64,000 nt of DNA from Lactiplantibacillus garii (GTDB lineage Bacteria; Bacillota; Bacilli; Lactobacillales; Lactobacillaceae), in assembly GCF_003885105.1 (NCBI RefSeq), contig NZ_QWZQ01000002.1, positions 1 through 64,000 of the forward strand, read 5' to 3'. Both the position numbers and the translations under genes were made by a program. Shown piece by piece: positions 18,434 through 27,934 of this stretch (position 1 is the stretch's first letter; each line of letters opens with the position of its first letter). Below the pieces are notes generated by a model. The model had not been told where the DNA came from and did no database searches. It saw only the letters and a program-made list of their open reading frames with translations.

Positions 18434-19729
18434 TTACGGGTAGAGCCGGTGTAACATCCGCGGGAACGGAATCGTTTCCCGAACGTGGTCTTGGAGTGTA
18501 ATCCACGCGAGGAAGCGTTCAAGGCCCATACCGAACCCGGAATGCGGCACGGCCCCGTACTTGCGCAGGTCGAGGTACCAGTCGTAGTTGCCGAGGTCCT
18601 GTCCGGACGCTAATAAGCGCTGTTTTAAATAGTCGTAATCGGTTGAGCGTTCGGAACCCCCGATAATTTCACCGTAACCTTCCGGCGCCAGCAAGTCGGC
18701 GGCAATTACCACGTCGTCCCGGGTCGGGTGCGCCTGCATGTAAAAGGCTTTAATGGCCTTCGGGTAGTTGAGCACGAAAACCGGCTGGTCAAAGTGTTCC
18801 GCCAAGAACGTTTCTTCCGGTGAGCCGAAATCAACGCCCCAGTCGACGTCAAAGCCGTTTTGCTGCAGCAGCGTGATGGCATCGTCGTAGGAAATTCGGG
18901 GAAACGGTAACTTAGTGTACTTTTTCAACGTGGCCACGTCGCGGTCCAGGACCGCTAATTCGTTGGTACAGTGGTCAATGACTGCTTGCACCAAGTACGC
19001 GACTAGTTGTTCCTGAACTTCCAGGCTCTCGGCTTGGTGCATCCAGGCCATTTCGGGTTCTAGTTGCCAAAACTCGGTCAGGTGCCGGCGGGTCTTGGAC
19101 TTTTCGGCCCGGAAGGTTGGTCCAAAGGTGAAAATCTTACCAAAGGCCATTGCGGCGGCTTCCCCGTACAGTTGACCAGATTGTGAGAGGTAGGCGTCTT
19201 GTCCGAAGTAGTCCGTTTGGAATAATTCGGTGGTGCCTTCCGGTGCGGACCCGGTCAGAATTGGCGCGTCAACTTTAATGAAGTCCCGGTCGTTGAAAAA
19301 TTCGTAGACCGCTCGGATGACCTCGTTGCGAATGCGCATAATGGCGTTGGGCTTGGACGACCGCAGCCACAGGTGGCGGTGATCCAACAGGAAATCAATG
19401 CCATGCTCCTTCGGCGTGATCGGGTAGTCGTGACTGGTACCGACGATTTCAAAATCGCTGATGGCTAGTTCGTATCCGAACTTGGAACGGGTGTCCGCGT
19501 GAATCGTGCCGGTAACCCAGAGGCTAGTTTCCTGTGCTAAATCAACCAGTTGCGCGAAGCGGTCTGCGCCGAGCTCCTGTTTGAGGGCGACACCTTGAAA
19601 AGTGGCGGTCCCGTCGCGCAGTTGCAAAAAGGCGATTTTTCCACTGGAGCGCTTATTGCTTAGCCACACCCCAATTTTGACCCGTTCGTCGGTATGTTTA
19701 GCCGCGTTGATAATGCTGATTTTTTCCAT
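18434..19729 (-). CDS. asnS: Asparagine--tRNA ligase
   Basis: 431 residues, the usual length. It charges tRNA-Asn with asparagine in the cytoplasm. An N-terminal OB-fold anticodon domain ([23 protein letters not shown]) is followed by a class IIb catalytic core. Motif 2 is seen as [20 protein letters not shown] and motif 3 as [10 protein letters not shown] near the C-terminus. The start ATG 19729 follows GGAGCATCA. It lies 35 bases after asnA in the same T-box-controlled transcript, so asparagine synthesis and its charging respond together to uncharged tRNA-Asn. Confidence 0.96.
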   Translation of the reverse strand: MEKISIINAAKHTDERVKIGVWLSNKRSSGKIAFLQLRDGTATFQGVALKQELGADRFAQLVDLAQETSLWVTGTIHADTRSKFGYELAISDFEIVGTSHDYPITPKEHGIDFLLDHRHLWLRSSKPNAIMRIRNEVIRAVYEFFNDRDFIKVDAPILTGSAPEGTTELFQTDYFGQDAYLSQSGQLYGEAAAMAFGKIFTFGPTFRAEKSKTRRHLTEFWQLEPEMAWMHQAESLEVQEQLVAYLVQAVIDHCTNELAVLDRDVATLKKYTKLPFPRISYDDAITLLQQNGFDVDWGVDFGSPEETFLAEHFDQPVFVLNYPKAIKAFYMQAHPTRDDVVIAADLLAPEGYGEIIGGSERSTDYDYLKQRLLASGQDLGNYDWYLDLRKYGAVPHSGFGMGLERFLAWITLQDHVRETIPFPRMLHRLYP

Positions 19730-19764
19730 GACATTGATGCTCCTTTACGTTGGATTGTTAAAAA

Positions 19765-20772
19765 TTAAAGTAAGTGAATGTTGTTAGCTTCGCACTTGTC
19801 GATCATGGCTTGTGGCCAGAGGGCGGCTTGGACTTCGCCAACGTGGGCTTTGCCGAGTAGTAACATGCATAGGCGTGATTGACCGATCCCACCACCAATG
19901 GTGTAAGGAACCGAAGCGTCCAAAATCATCTTGTGGTAAGGCAGGCTTAAGCGGTCTTCGGCGTCCACGTCCTTTAACTGTTTCTTCATGGAATCGGCGT
20001 CGACCCGAATCCCCATGCTGGAAATTTCGATGGCTTGATCCAACGGTTCGTACCAGAATAAGATGTCACCGTTTAACTTCCAGTCGTCGTAGTCGGGGGC
20101 CCGGCCGTCGTGACGTTCGCCACTGTCGAGGGTCCAGCCGATTTGCATTAAGAACACGCAGCCAAGCTTTTTCGTGATCGCGTTTTCCCGTTCGCGGGGC
20201 GTCTTGTCGGGGTACATGTCTTCCAGTTCCTGAGTCGTGATGAAGTGAATTTCATCGGGTAAGTGGTAAACGGCCTGCGGGAACTTGTACCAAACTTCGT
20301 GTTCCATGTGCTTGATGACTTTAAAAATGGTTTTAACGGTACTTTCTAAGGTTTCGACGTTGCGTTCGTCCTTGGCAATGACTTTTTCCCAGTCCCACTG
20401 GTCAACGTAGGCGGAGTGGTAGTTGTCTAAGTCTTCGTCCTTACGAATGGCGTTCATGTTGGTGTAGAGGCCTTCGTGCATGCCGAAGCCGTAGCGTTTC
20501 AAAGCAACCCGTTTCCACTTGGCTAATGAATGGACAATTTCAATGGTTTCGTCGCCCATGTCTTTCATGGTGAAGGAGACCGGCTTTTCAACCCCGTTCA
20601 AGTTATCGTTCAAACCAGTTTTCTTTTCAACGAACATTGGGGCGGATAACCGGGAAAGGTTTAACTGCTTGCCAAATTCTTCTTGGAAAGTTTCACGGAT
20701 GTAACGGATGGCTTGTTGGGTTTCTTTAACGGATAATTTTGGATCGTAATCCTTTGGAATAATTAAATGCAT
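19765..20772 (-). CDS. asnA: Aspartate--ammonia ligase (asparagine synthetase A)
   Basis: 335 residues, full length. It makes asparagine from aspartate, ammonia and ATP. It has the class II tRNA-synthetase-like fold typical of Asn[16 protein letters not shown] at the N-terminus, [13 protein letters not shown] in the middle, and [15 protein letters not shown] near the C-terminus. AAAGGAG lies nine bases before ATG 20772. It is the first gene of the operon and sits just behind an Asn T-box leader. A second, glutamine-dependent asparagine-synthetase-like gene at 38932 probably has a different, cell-wall role. Confidence 0.96.
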   Translation of the reverse strand: MHLIIPKDYDPKLSVKETQQAIRYIRETFQEEFGKQLNLSRLSAPMFVEKKTGLNDNLNGVEKPVSFTMKDMGDETIEIVHSLAKWKRVALKRYGFGMHEGLYTNMNAIRKDEDLDNYHSAYVDQWDWEKVIAKDERNVETLESTVKTIFKVIKHMEHEVWYKFPQAVYHLPDEIHFITTQELEDMYPDKTPRERENAITKKLGCVFLMQIGWTLDSGERHDGRAPDYDDWKLNGDILFWYEPLDQAIEISSMGIRVDADSMKKQLKDVDAEDRLSLPYHKMILDASVPYTIGGGIGQSRLCMLLLGKAHVGEVQAALWPQAMIDKCEANNIHLL

Positions 20773-20827
20773 AAGTCGGAGCTCCTTTAAAATTTTTTAG
20801 TTGGACGGACAGTAATTAGCAAGATAA

Positions 20828-21112
20828 AAAAAAGCCTTCCATCCCTTGAATTATCAAGGGACGAAAGGCTTCTTTCGCGGTACCACCCAAGTTGTCTGCC
20901 AGATGCAGACCAGCTTTAAAATAGAGTACTAACATACTCTACCGATGATAACGTACCGGTTAACGGCTAATCCTACTTTAACGAAGTTATTTCAGTTAGC
21001 AACTAAGAAAGTGTTATTCGGACTAATCAAGTACTGGTCGGGTTTCCACTCATCCCCGATTCACTGGCAGGTTGATTAATCGTACTCCTCTTTCCTACGT
21101 TTTTTATCTTGT
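20828..21112 (-). promoter_or_regulatory. T-box riboswitch (Asn) controlling asnA-asnS
   Basis: The minus strand holds the conserved T-box core GGGTGGTACCGCG (20876-20888). It is followed by a terminator hairpin, AGCCTTTCGTCCCTTGA / TCAAGGGATGGAAGGCT, and a T run (20828-20870). Upstream, stem I closes with GAAAG/CTTTC. The AGTA of the loop E motif faces GAATAACA, where AAC is the probable specifier codon for asparagine. This agrees with the genes behind it. Readthrough is expected when tRNA-Asn is uncharged. A possible promoter (TATAAA, 19 bases after TTTACA) lies just upstream, near 21120-21150. Confidence 0.93.
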
Positions 21113-21229
21113 GCCATTTATACTAGCACTTATTTTCGGTTTGTAAACCACTAAATTAAAATTAAATTAGTACGCACTCATAAATCCATCATTTGAATTT
21201 AACGCGAACGCTTGATTTAACGGGCTTGT

Positions 21230-22636
21230 TTAGTCGTTCAGATTATAACGTAATTTCATTTTTTCGGAACCAGCGATCACCATTTCACCAAGTAACTTGG
21301 TCTGTAACTTCATCGCGGTGTCCGCCAGTTGTTGGTTGGCGGCTTCGAGGTACGTCGTGACGTCCTGGTGGTGACTCAAATCAGCGTCGGTGTCGTTTTC
21401 AATCTTTCGGTAAGCACTCATGGCTTCTAATTCGTAGCTATTACGCATGTCAACGTAGAAGTCGTAGTCGGTATCACCAAGCAGGGCGGTCGTGCAGCTT
21501 AACCAGTACATGTCATTGAGGTTAAAGGTCCCGTTGGCGTTTTTGTAACTAGCCGGGGTGTCGTTAACGTTGGCGTAGAACGGCACCACCGTGTTGAACG
21601 TGTTGGCGCCAAAGGCTAACCAGTGAATCCCAGCAATTTCAGCGGGCACGTTGTTGCGAATTTGCAGAATGTGGACGTCGTGGTTCCGGTTGATCCCGAT
21701 TGGCCGGAACAACTTCTTGTCGGCTTCGGAGCCGCTGCCGTAAACGTCGTACTTGGTATTTTCAAAGTGGGAGCTTAAAACGAACTTAACGTCCTCGATG
21801 GAAATCTTGCGGTTAGCGTGGCAAATGAACGGTAAGTCCTGTTCCATCGGGTCCTGTTCCACGTCGGGTGTGAAGTACTTCTGGCCAAACCAAGCCCGCG
21901 GGTTATTGTAAACCGTGTCCTTAATGGTGGCACTGCCGAAGATGTGGCGTAAGTTAACGCGGTCAAAGTCGGGGTTCAAGTTGTACTTGGCAATTAAAGC
22001 TTCCAAGTCATCGGAAGCCAGCGTGTCGTCGGCGTCAAAATCGAAGTCGTCGATGTTCATCCGGTTTGGTGCGACTACGTAAGCGTCGTCCGGAATGCGT
22101 TTAGCGGCCCAGTGATGCCCACCGATCGTTTCTAACCACCAAATTTCGTCTTGGTCCGAAAAGGCGATACCGTTTGGTTCGTAGGTCCCGTATTCTTTCA
22201 GCAGGGCGCCTAAACGGGTGACCCCTTCCTTGGCACTGTGGATGTAAGGCAAGACTAAAGTACACAGGTCTTCTTCACCGATCCCGCCGGCGACTAACGG
22301 GTCAACCCCTTGAATCCGGGAATTGGTCGTAATGGTTTCGGTCGCGGACATCGCGACGTTTTCACTGTTGATCCCGGCGGCTGGCCAGGTCCCGTTAGTT
22401 AAAATTGAGTTCGGAATTGACGTGTAACGTAACGGGTTATCCGGCAATTCCACTTTAACCTTGCTAATGACGGACTGGTAGTGTTTAGGCTGGTCTTCGG
22501 GATTGACCACCACTAACCGTTCGGGATCGAGCGCTTCGTGACCGTCGTCGTTTCGTGAAATGATGGTTGAGCCGTCAATCGAAGCCTTCTTACCGACTAA
22601 GATCGTGGTGCAAGAGCCTTTAATACGTTTTTCCAT
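21230..22636 (-). CDS. pepD: C69-family dipeptidase
   Basis: 468 residues. It hydrolyses dipeptides in the cytoplasm. This is the N-terminal nucleophile (Ntn) family: the conserved start [13 protein letters not shown] supplies the catalytic Cys close to the N-terminus, and [13 protein letters not shown] follows. Length is usual for lactobacillus PepD proteins. ATG 22636 is chosen because AAGGAG lies 11 bases upstream; the GTG at 22648 overlaps it. It is single, between the exonuclease gene and the T-box promoter, with no linked transporter. Several pepD paralogs are normal in lactobacilli, so the number suffix is left off. Confidence 0.9.
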   Translation of the reverse strand: MEKRIKGSCTTILVGKKASIDGSTIISRNDDGHEALDPERLVVVNPEDQPKHYQSVISKVKVELPDNPLRYTSIPNSILTNGTWPAAGINSENVAMSATETITTNSRIQGVDPLVAGGIGEEDLCTLVLPYIHSAKEGVTRLGALLKEYGTYEPNGIAFSDQDEIWWLETIGGHHWAAKRIPDDAYVVAPNRMNIDDFDFDADDTLASDDLEALIAKYNLNPDFDRVNLRHIFGSATIKDTVYNNPRAWFGQKYFTPDVEQDPMEQDLPFICHANRKISIEDVKFVLSSHFENTKYDVYGSGSEADKKLFRPIGINRNHDVHILQIRNNVPAEIAGIHWLAFGANTFNTVVPFYANVNDTPASYKNANGTFNLNDMYWLSCTTALLGDTDYDFYVDMRNSYELEAMSAYRKIENDTDADLSHHQDVTTYLEAANQQLADTAMKLQTKLLGEMVIAGSEKMKLRYNLND

Positions 22637-22670
22637 AAGTGTATCCACTCCTTATATGCTGTTAAAGCCA

Positions 22671-23918
22671 TTATACGCTTTCTAAGCCGGGGGTAACACC
22701 GTTAGCCGAGCTGGTCGCCACGGCCTTTTTGAGGATGTAGTTGACGCCGCTGATACTAATGCCCGTAACCGCCGCAATTTCCCGGTAAGTTTTACCGCGG
22801 GCGTGGAGTTTATGAACCAGAGCGTACTTAGCGTGCCGGTTCTGCTGTTTATCGCGCGTTGGCAGCGGTGTCTGGGGTGTCGGGGTATAAATGGGCGCGG
22901 GTTGGACAGTTTGAACGGGGGGCTGCTGGTACAAGTGATCCATTTTACGCATGACGGCCTCGGTCGTTTGAACGTCCCAAATCGCGTTATGTTGGTGTGA
23001 GTTGGTCAGGTTAAAAAGGGCGGCTAGGCCGTTTAGGGGGAGGTCGTGGTAACCGGACTTGTGGTTACCGTGGTTGATGATCGTATTCGTAAACGCCTGG
23101 GCGTCAAAGATGCTGACCGGAGTCGTCACAATTTTTTGTTCGGTTGGCGTGAGTTCCGCGTAGTGGGCCGCAATGACGCGCCGTAAGTACTTGACATCCT
23201 GCGTCTGGTCCCAGAAAACGAGCGGTAACTGGGCTTGTAAAACTTGATTGGTAAAGGCTTTAATGATGGCGAGGGGCGCGCCCTGACGCTCGTATTCTGC
23301 CAAGGTCAGGCCGGTTTCGGCCAGCCCGGTGAGCTTCTTTTCGGGGAGAAAGTTGGGATTATCAAAGTAACGGTTAAAAAAGATCGTCGATTGCCGGTGG
23401 GCGTTAAAGCTGATGGCACTCAGCTGGAAAACGTTGGTTTTGAGACCTAAGAATTTGTAGACCTGCCAGTTAATGGTGTTGGACGCACTGGTCCGGCGAA
23501 AGAGGTTGCCAAATTCACAGTCCACCACAACGTAGTGCGTCGGCATGGTCGTTAACAGCGTGATGGGCAGGAGCACTTCGGGATGGTCAAGGGGGCCCTT
23601 CGTCCCAAGCGGCTCGTTGGTGGGCAGGTGGAAGCCAAACGACTGTAAGAAGGCGTGACAACTGGGCGTGATCGCGGCGGTCGTGCAATTAACCACTTTT
23701 TTAGCGGTAATGACGAGTTCGTTACGCTGAGCGAATTTAACGTGGTAGCGTTCCTGATCGTCGCGCTGAATCGCGGTGACGTTGCCGGCAGTCGCGTATT
23801 CCTTAGCCAGGGTCAGCCGGTGGTCGGGCTGAATTTTGTAAACGGGACGGTTTAGCAAGTAAAGACTGTTGAGGTTGTTAGGGTTCTTGCGCTCTAACAT
23901 GGTCAAAACGGATGACAT
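22671..23918 (-). CDS. DEDDh 3'-5' exonuclease-like protein with C-terminal helix-turn-helix
   Basis: 415 residues. An N-terminal region of about 130 residues is unrecognised. A DnaQ-type domain follows: VVVDCEFGNLF gives the Asp and Glu of motif I, FWDQTQDVKYL motif II, and HQHNAIWDVQTTEAV the His and Asp of motif III. After a Pro/Gln/Thr-rich linker, residues about 370-405 (YREIAAVTGISISGVNYIL) form a resolvase-like helix-turn-helix. Fusion of exonuclease and HTH is unusual. ATG 23918 is chosen, eight bases after GAGGAG. A small gene lies 49 bases upstream on the same strand and may be co-transcribed. The role is unknown; DNA repair, nucleic-acid turnover or defence are possible. Confidence 0.7.
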   Translation of the reverse strand: MSSVLTMLERKNPNNLNSLYLLNRPVYKIQPDHRLTLAKEYATAGNVTAIQRDDQERYHVKFAQRNELVITAKKVVNCTTAAITPSCHAFLQSFGFHLPTNEPLGTKGPLDHPEVLLPITLLTTMPTHYVVVDCEFGNLFRRTSASNTINWQVYKFLGLKTNVFQLSAISFNAHRQSTIFFNRYFDNPNFLPEKKLTGLAETGLTLAEYERQGAPLAIIKAFTNQVLQAQLPLVFWDQTQDVKYLRRVIAAHYAELTPTEQKIVTTPVSIFDAQAFTNTIINHGNHKSGYHDLPLNGLAALFNLTNSHQHNAIWDVQTTEAVMRKMDHLYQQPPVQTVQPAPIYTPTPQTPLPTRDKQQNRHAKYALVHKLHARGKTYREIAAVTGISISGVNYILKKAVATSSANGVTPGLESV

Positions 23919-23967
23919 GTACATCACTCCTCTGGTCTGGTTACGTTTATTGTACGCAGATTGTTCG

Positions 23968-24231
23968 TTAACTTGCCAATGATTGCACCGGGGTACCGAC
24001 CATGAATTTAGTGATCACAAATTGGTGCCGGCGGTTATAGTGACCGTAGAGGGCTAGGCGGGCGTCCGGCTGTAATTGGTAAAATAGGGTGAGGGCGTGC
24101 TTGACCACGATGCAGTGGATCGGGGCGGCGTCTTCCTCAAGGGGGCGGACCCGGACGTAGAGCATTAGGGGGTCCCATTTTAGAATCTTGGATTGGTTGT
24201 CGTACTTAACCGTTAAACTTTGTTCGTGCAT
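23968..24231 (-). CDS. Hypothetical small protein
   Basis: 87 residues from ATG 24231, preceded by GAGGTG; the GTG nine bases further up overlaps that site. No family is recognised. The pattern is beta-rich (LTVKYDNQSKILKWD, LMLYVRVRPLE, ARLALYGHYNRRHQFVITKF), resembling an OB-like barrel, without membrane segments. It sits directly upstream of the exonuclease-HTH gene on the same strand, so the two may work together. Confidence 0.6.
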   Translation of the reverse strand: MHEQSLTVKYDNQSKILKWDPLMLYVRVRPLEEDAAPIHCIVVKHALTLFYQLQPDARLALYGHYNRRHQFVITKFMVGTPVQSLAS

Positions 24232-24445
24232 GTTAATCACCTCAAAATCATTATACGAACATACGTTCTGATTTGCAACTGAAAAGTGAACCGAAAAAAG
24301 TTAAGTTCGAACGGACCGTTGCCGAACCGTTTGGAACGCTAAACTTAAAAATATGAACGAATCGGTAAAGTTCTGGGGAAAAAGCTACAAAAATACGGTA
24401 ACTCTTGGTATGATAAAATCTGGACGAATGAAAGGGGACCTTGCC

Positions 24446-24646
24446 ATGGAGCGTGGACGACGCGCAACGCTAGAGGAACGAATTGCCATCGTAAAGTATA
24501 CGTTGGCCCATGAAAACAACTATCAGCAGGCAGCCGACCGGTTTAACGTCTCCTACCCGCAAGTTTATACTTGGGTACGCAAGTATCGTCAAAGCGGCAT
24601 GGAGGGCTTAGTCGATCATCGGGGCCGGCCTAAGCAGGTTAAGTAA
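24446..24646 (+). CDS. Stand-alone helix-turn-helix protein related to IS3 OrfA
   Basis: 66 residues. Nearly the whole protein is one helix-turn-helix: RATLEERIAIVKYTLAHENN, then YQQAADRFNVSYPQVYTWVRKYRQSGMEGL. This is the DNA-binding part of IS3/IS150-type transposase OrfA, but with no OrfB and no IS ends nearby. It has its own -10 box (TATGATAAAAT, near 24413), the ribosome site GAAAGGGGA and a terminator, so it looks like a domesticated regulator rather than a fresh IS scar. A longer frame reaches back to 24353, but that start has no ribosome site. Confidence 0.65.
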   Translation: MERGRRATLEERIAIVKYTLAHENNYQQAADRFNVSYPQVYTWVRKYRQSGMEGLVDHRGRPKQVK

Positions 24647-24657
24647 GCTTACATACG

Positions 24658-24692
24658 AAATCCAACTTCGCAGATTGAAGTTGGATTTTTTC
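24658..24692 (+). terminator. Intrinsic terminator of the HTH gene
   Basis: Stem AAATCCAACTTC / GAAGTTGGATTT, then TTTT. Confidence 0.85.
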
Positions 24693-24813
24693 GTTTTTTA
24701 AAGGTATTTTTTGCGGAATTAGAAGGGGAGCAACTCCGGGGAGCTTAGTTGTATCTCGTTAGAATACCCTGTAAAATGGGACCATTAGTGATAGGAAAAG
24801 GAGCTCGTGAACG

Positions 24814-26616
24814 ATGGATTTAGCGGCGGCGCAACAAGTATTAAAAACGACTTTTGGGTACGATGAATTTCGGCCCGGTCAAAAGGCGGTCATCGAACAA
24901 GTTTTAGCCGGTGAAAACACGTTGGCAATCATGCCGACCGGGGGCGGAAAGTCCCTGTGTTACCAAATTCCGGCGTTGTTGTTTACGGGATTAACGGTGG
25001 TCGTTTCACCACTGATCTCGTTAATGAAGGATCAGGTGGACGCGCTCAACGATAACGGGATCGCCGCGACCTTCATCAATAGTTCCCTGAATAATCAGGA
25101 AATTAACGAGCGCCTTCAAGAACTGCGCGCGGGCGACTACACCTTGCTGTACGTGGCACCCGAACGGCTAGATTCCGAATACTTCATTCAGGCGTTGGGG
25201 CAGTTGCCAATTGACCTGTTAGCCATTGACGAAGCCCACTGTATTTCGCAGTGGGGCCACGATTTTCGGCCGAGTTACTTGGCATTGAGTACCGCCATTG
25301 AACAGTTGCCGACCCATCCGCAGGTGCTCGCTTTAACGGCGACCGCCACGGAACAGGTGGCACAAGATATTTGCCAACAGCTTTCAATTGACCCGAACGA
25401 AGAGGTCAACACCGGCTTTGCCCGTGATAACTTGAACTTAGCGGTCGTTAAGGATCAGGATACCGACCGCTACATTTTAGACTACTTAAAAGTAAACCAG
25501 GGCGAAGCCGGGATCATTTACGCCAGTACCCGCAAGGAAGTCATGCGCTTAACCAAATTGTTACAAAAACACCACGTTAAGGCGGCCCCGTACCACGCGG
25601 GATTAGACGACGACGTCCGCCGGCAAAACCAGGAAGATTTTCTGTTTGACCGGGTGGACGTGATGGTGGCAACCAACGCTTTTGGAATGGGCATTGATAA
25701 GAGTAACGTCCGTTTCGTGATCCACGCGCAGGTTCCTGGGACCCTGGAAGCTTATTACCAGGAAGCCGGGCGCGCGGGACGGGACGGGTTGCCCAGTGAG
25801 GCCATCCTGATTTTTCGTCCGGCCGATACCCAGCTGCAACACTTCTTTATCGATGAATCCGAAATGGACGACGAGCATAAACACCGGGCCTACCGTAAAC
25901 TTCAAGTGATGACGCAGTACGCGAACACCCAGGGCTGTTTGCAACAGTTTATCTTAAAGTACTTCGGTGAAGCCTCCCAGCCCTGTGGCCGTTGCAGTAA
26001 CTGTACCGATGAACGTGAAGCCATGGACATTACTACCGACGCTCAAAAGGTGCTCTCCTGCGTGGTCCGGTTACACTCGCGGTTTGGTAAGGGCGTGGTG
26101 GCGCAGGTACTGACCGGGGCCAATAACCAGCGGATTCGCGAATCCAATTTAAGTGAACTGTCAACGTACGGTTTGATGGCGAACCAGCGCCAAAAAAGCG
26201 TCGCCGAACTGATTGATTTCTTGACGGCGGCCGGCTATTTACAAGCCGTTGGCGGCCAGTACCCCACGCTCACGGTGACCCAACTGGGAGCCGACGTTTT
26301 ACGGGGCAAGGCCACCGTGCTACGCAAAACGGCACGAACTGTACAACAGTCCGTGCCGGAAAACAGTGCGTTATTTGAACAGTTACGCACGTTGCGGCGT
26401 AACTTGGCGGAAGAGCAACAGGTGCCGCCGTTCGTGATCTTCTCGGATAAAACGTTACATTCCATGTGCGACGTGATGCCCGAAGACGATGCCGCCTTCC
26501 TCAGTGTTCGGGGAGTGGGGCAAAGTAAGCTTGAAAAATACGGTGAGGTCTTTATGGCGACCATTCGGGCCGCGGCCCACGAACCGGCAACGGCGGATTC
26601 AGCGACGGCCGACTGA
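24814..26616 (+). CDS. recQ: ATP-dependent DNA helicase RecQ
   Basis: 600 residues. It is a 3'-5' DNA helicase acting in recombination and repair. Walker A TGGGKS is at residues 42-47, and the DEAH box is in AIDEAHCISQWGHDFRPSY. Helicase motif VI is seen in YYQEAGRAGRDG. The zinc site is in CLQQFILKYFGEASQPCGRC and the Cys that follows. An HRDC domain (FEQLRTLRRNLAEEQQVPPFVIF) ends the protein. AAAGGAG lies upstream of ATG 24814. It is single and convergent with the hydrolase gene, with a ten-base gap. Confidence 0.95.
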   Translation: MDLAAAQQVLKTTFGYDEFRPGQKAVIEQVLAGENTLAIMPTGGGKSLCYQIPALLFTGLTVVVSPLISLMKDQVDALNDNGIAATFINSSLNNQEINERLQELRAGDYTLLYVAPERLDSEYFIQALGQLPIDLLAIDEAHCISQWGHDFRPSYLALSTAIEQLPTHPQVLALTATATEQVAQDICQQLSIDPNEEVNTGFARDNLNLAVVKDQDTDRYILDYLKVNQGEAGIIYASTRKEVMRLTKLLQKHHVKAAPYHAGLDDDVRRQNQEDFLFDRVDVMVATNAFGMGIDKSNVRFVIHAQVPGTLEAYYQEAGRAGRDGLPSEAILIFRPADTQLQHFFIDESEMDDEHKHRAYRKLQVMTQYANTQGCLQQFILKYFGEASQPCGRCSNCTDEREAMDITTDAQKVLSCVVRLHSRFGKGVVAQVLTGANNQRIRESNLSELSTYGLMANQRQKSVAELIDFLTAAGYLQAVGGQYPTLTVTQLGADVLRGKATVLRKTARTVQQSVPENSALFEQLRTLRRNLAEEQQVPPFVIFSDKTLHSMCDVMPEDDAAFLSVRGVGQSKLEKYGEVFMATIRAAAHEPATADSATAD

Positions 26617-26625
26617 GAATCACCG

Positions 26626-27798
26626 CTATTTAGCGGAACTGGCCGCGGTTGAGGCGTCGTCGGCCTGGTTGAGCATCCCGTAAATATCTCCCGTTAAGCG
26701 GCCAAACGACGGGATGTTGTTTTGAACGTTTGCCATCAGGACGATGTAGGTTTGACCACTGGGACTGAAACTGTTGGCGACGTTCCAGCCGCTAACGATC
26801 CCGTGACTGCTGTAACTCCCGGGGTTGCAATAAAAGCCCATCCCGTACGTTGACGAGCTTCCCGGAGTCAGCATGGCTTTGCGGGCGCGTTTAGAAATCA
26901 GCTGGTTGGTCATCAGCGCGTGGTCGAAGCGGTACATATCGTCGACCGGCATGTAAAGGTTACCGACCCCGAACAGTTGTGACAAACTGCCGATTTGGGG
27001 GATCACGTAGCGGCCGTTTTTGACCTGGTAACCGGTTGAATGGTTCGGGACCGCCTTAAAGGTTTTGTAAGTTCCGGTTCCGGTCATTCCCGCGGGCGTG
27101 AAGATGTTTTTTTGTAAATATTGCATTAAGGACTGACCACTGAGCTTTTCAACCAGGTAGGCTAAAACGGTGTAGTTGCCGTCGAGGTAGTGCCACTGTC
27201 CCGGTTGGGCGTTGATCCCCTGCTTTTTGATGTCCTTAACGAGGGCGGCGGGGGTCATCACTTTACCAGTTTCGTGGTGACCGACTAACCCTGACGTATG
27301 GTTCAGTAAGTTTTTAAGCGTGATTTTGTGACCGTTCGGAAAGTTGTTCAGGTACTTGGCGACCGGATCATTGACGTTGAGCTTGCCACGGTCCTGTAAC
27401 TGTAAAATGGCGGTCGCGACGATCGCCTTTTGGGCCGAACCGATATAGTAGGGCGTGGTCGTTTGGTTGGGAAGCTTGTGCTCCCGGTTGCGCTCCCCGT
27501 AAGCCTTGCGTAAGATCACCCGGTTATTGCGGACAACTAGCGCGGTTCCCGAAAAGTGACGTTCGGCGAGGTAGCGGTCGATGGTGGCGTTTCTGACCAC
27601 GGTCGGGGCGGCCGGCTTAGTCTTCGTTGCTTTGGGCTGCGGCTTTTTTCGGGCAACTACGGTGGTGGACGTCGCCTTGGCCGCCGGTTTGTCGGTGTTG
27701 AAACGGTCGTTGATCATGTAAAAGAGCAGGCCCAGTCCCCCCAAGGTAACTAGGCTGATAACGAGGTAGTAAAACCCCGTGTGACGTGTGAAATGCAT
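26626..27798 (-). CDS. Membrane-anchored serine hydrolase of the beta-lactamase/PBP4* family
   Basis: 390 residues. One N-terminal membrane helix (residues 10-30) is followed by a Lys/Thr-rich spacer and an extracellular class C beta-lactamase-like domain. The nucleophile motif SxxK is GSAQKA, and the conserved NHTSGL loop follows. The second motif, usually YxN, reads YLDGNY, and SHGIVSGW stands in place of the KTG region. It probably acts on peptidoglycan D-Ala peptides or esters rather than on antibiotics; related lactobacillus genes are uncharacterised. GGGGGAA precedes ATG 27798. Confidence 0.8.
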   Translation of the reverse strand: MHFTRHTGFYYLVISLVTLGGLGLLFYMINDRFNTDKPAAKATSTTVVARKKPQPKATKTKPAAPTVVRNATIDRYLAERHFSGTALVVRNNRVILRKAYGERNREHKLPNQTTTPYYIGSAQKAIVATAILQLQDRGKLNVNDPVAKYLNNFPNGHKITLKNLLNHTSGLVGHHETGKVMTPAALVKDIKKQGINAQPGQWHYLDGNYTVLAYLVEKLSGQSLMQYLQKNIFTPAGMTGTGTYKTFKAVPNHSTGYQVKNGRYVIPQIGSLSQLFGVGNLYMPVDDMYRFDHALMTNQLISKRARKAMLTPGSSSTYGMGFYCNPGSYSSHGIVSGWNVANSFSPSGQTYIVLMANVQNNIPSFGRLTGDIYGMLNQADDASTAASSAK

Positions 27799-27934
27799 CA
27801 GTGAATTCCCCCAAAATCATGGCATTGTGTATCACTACTATACCATGGCTGTACACGAATAATTGTTAAGATTTAATATAGGTAAACGGGCCGGAGAACG
27901 GCGCTGAATTTGAACTTTAGAAAGGACTCGCAGC

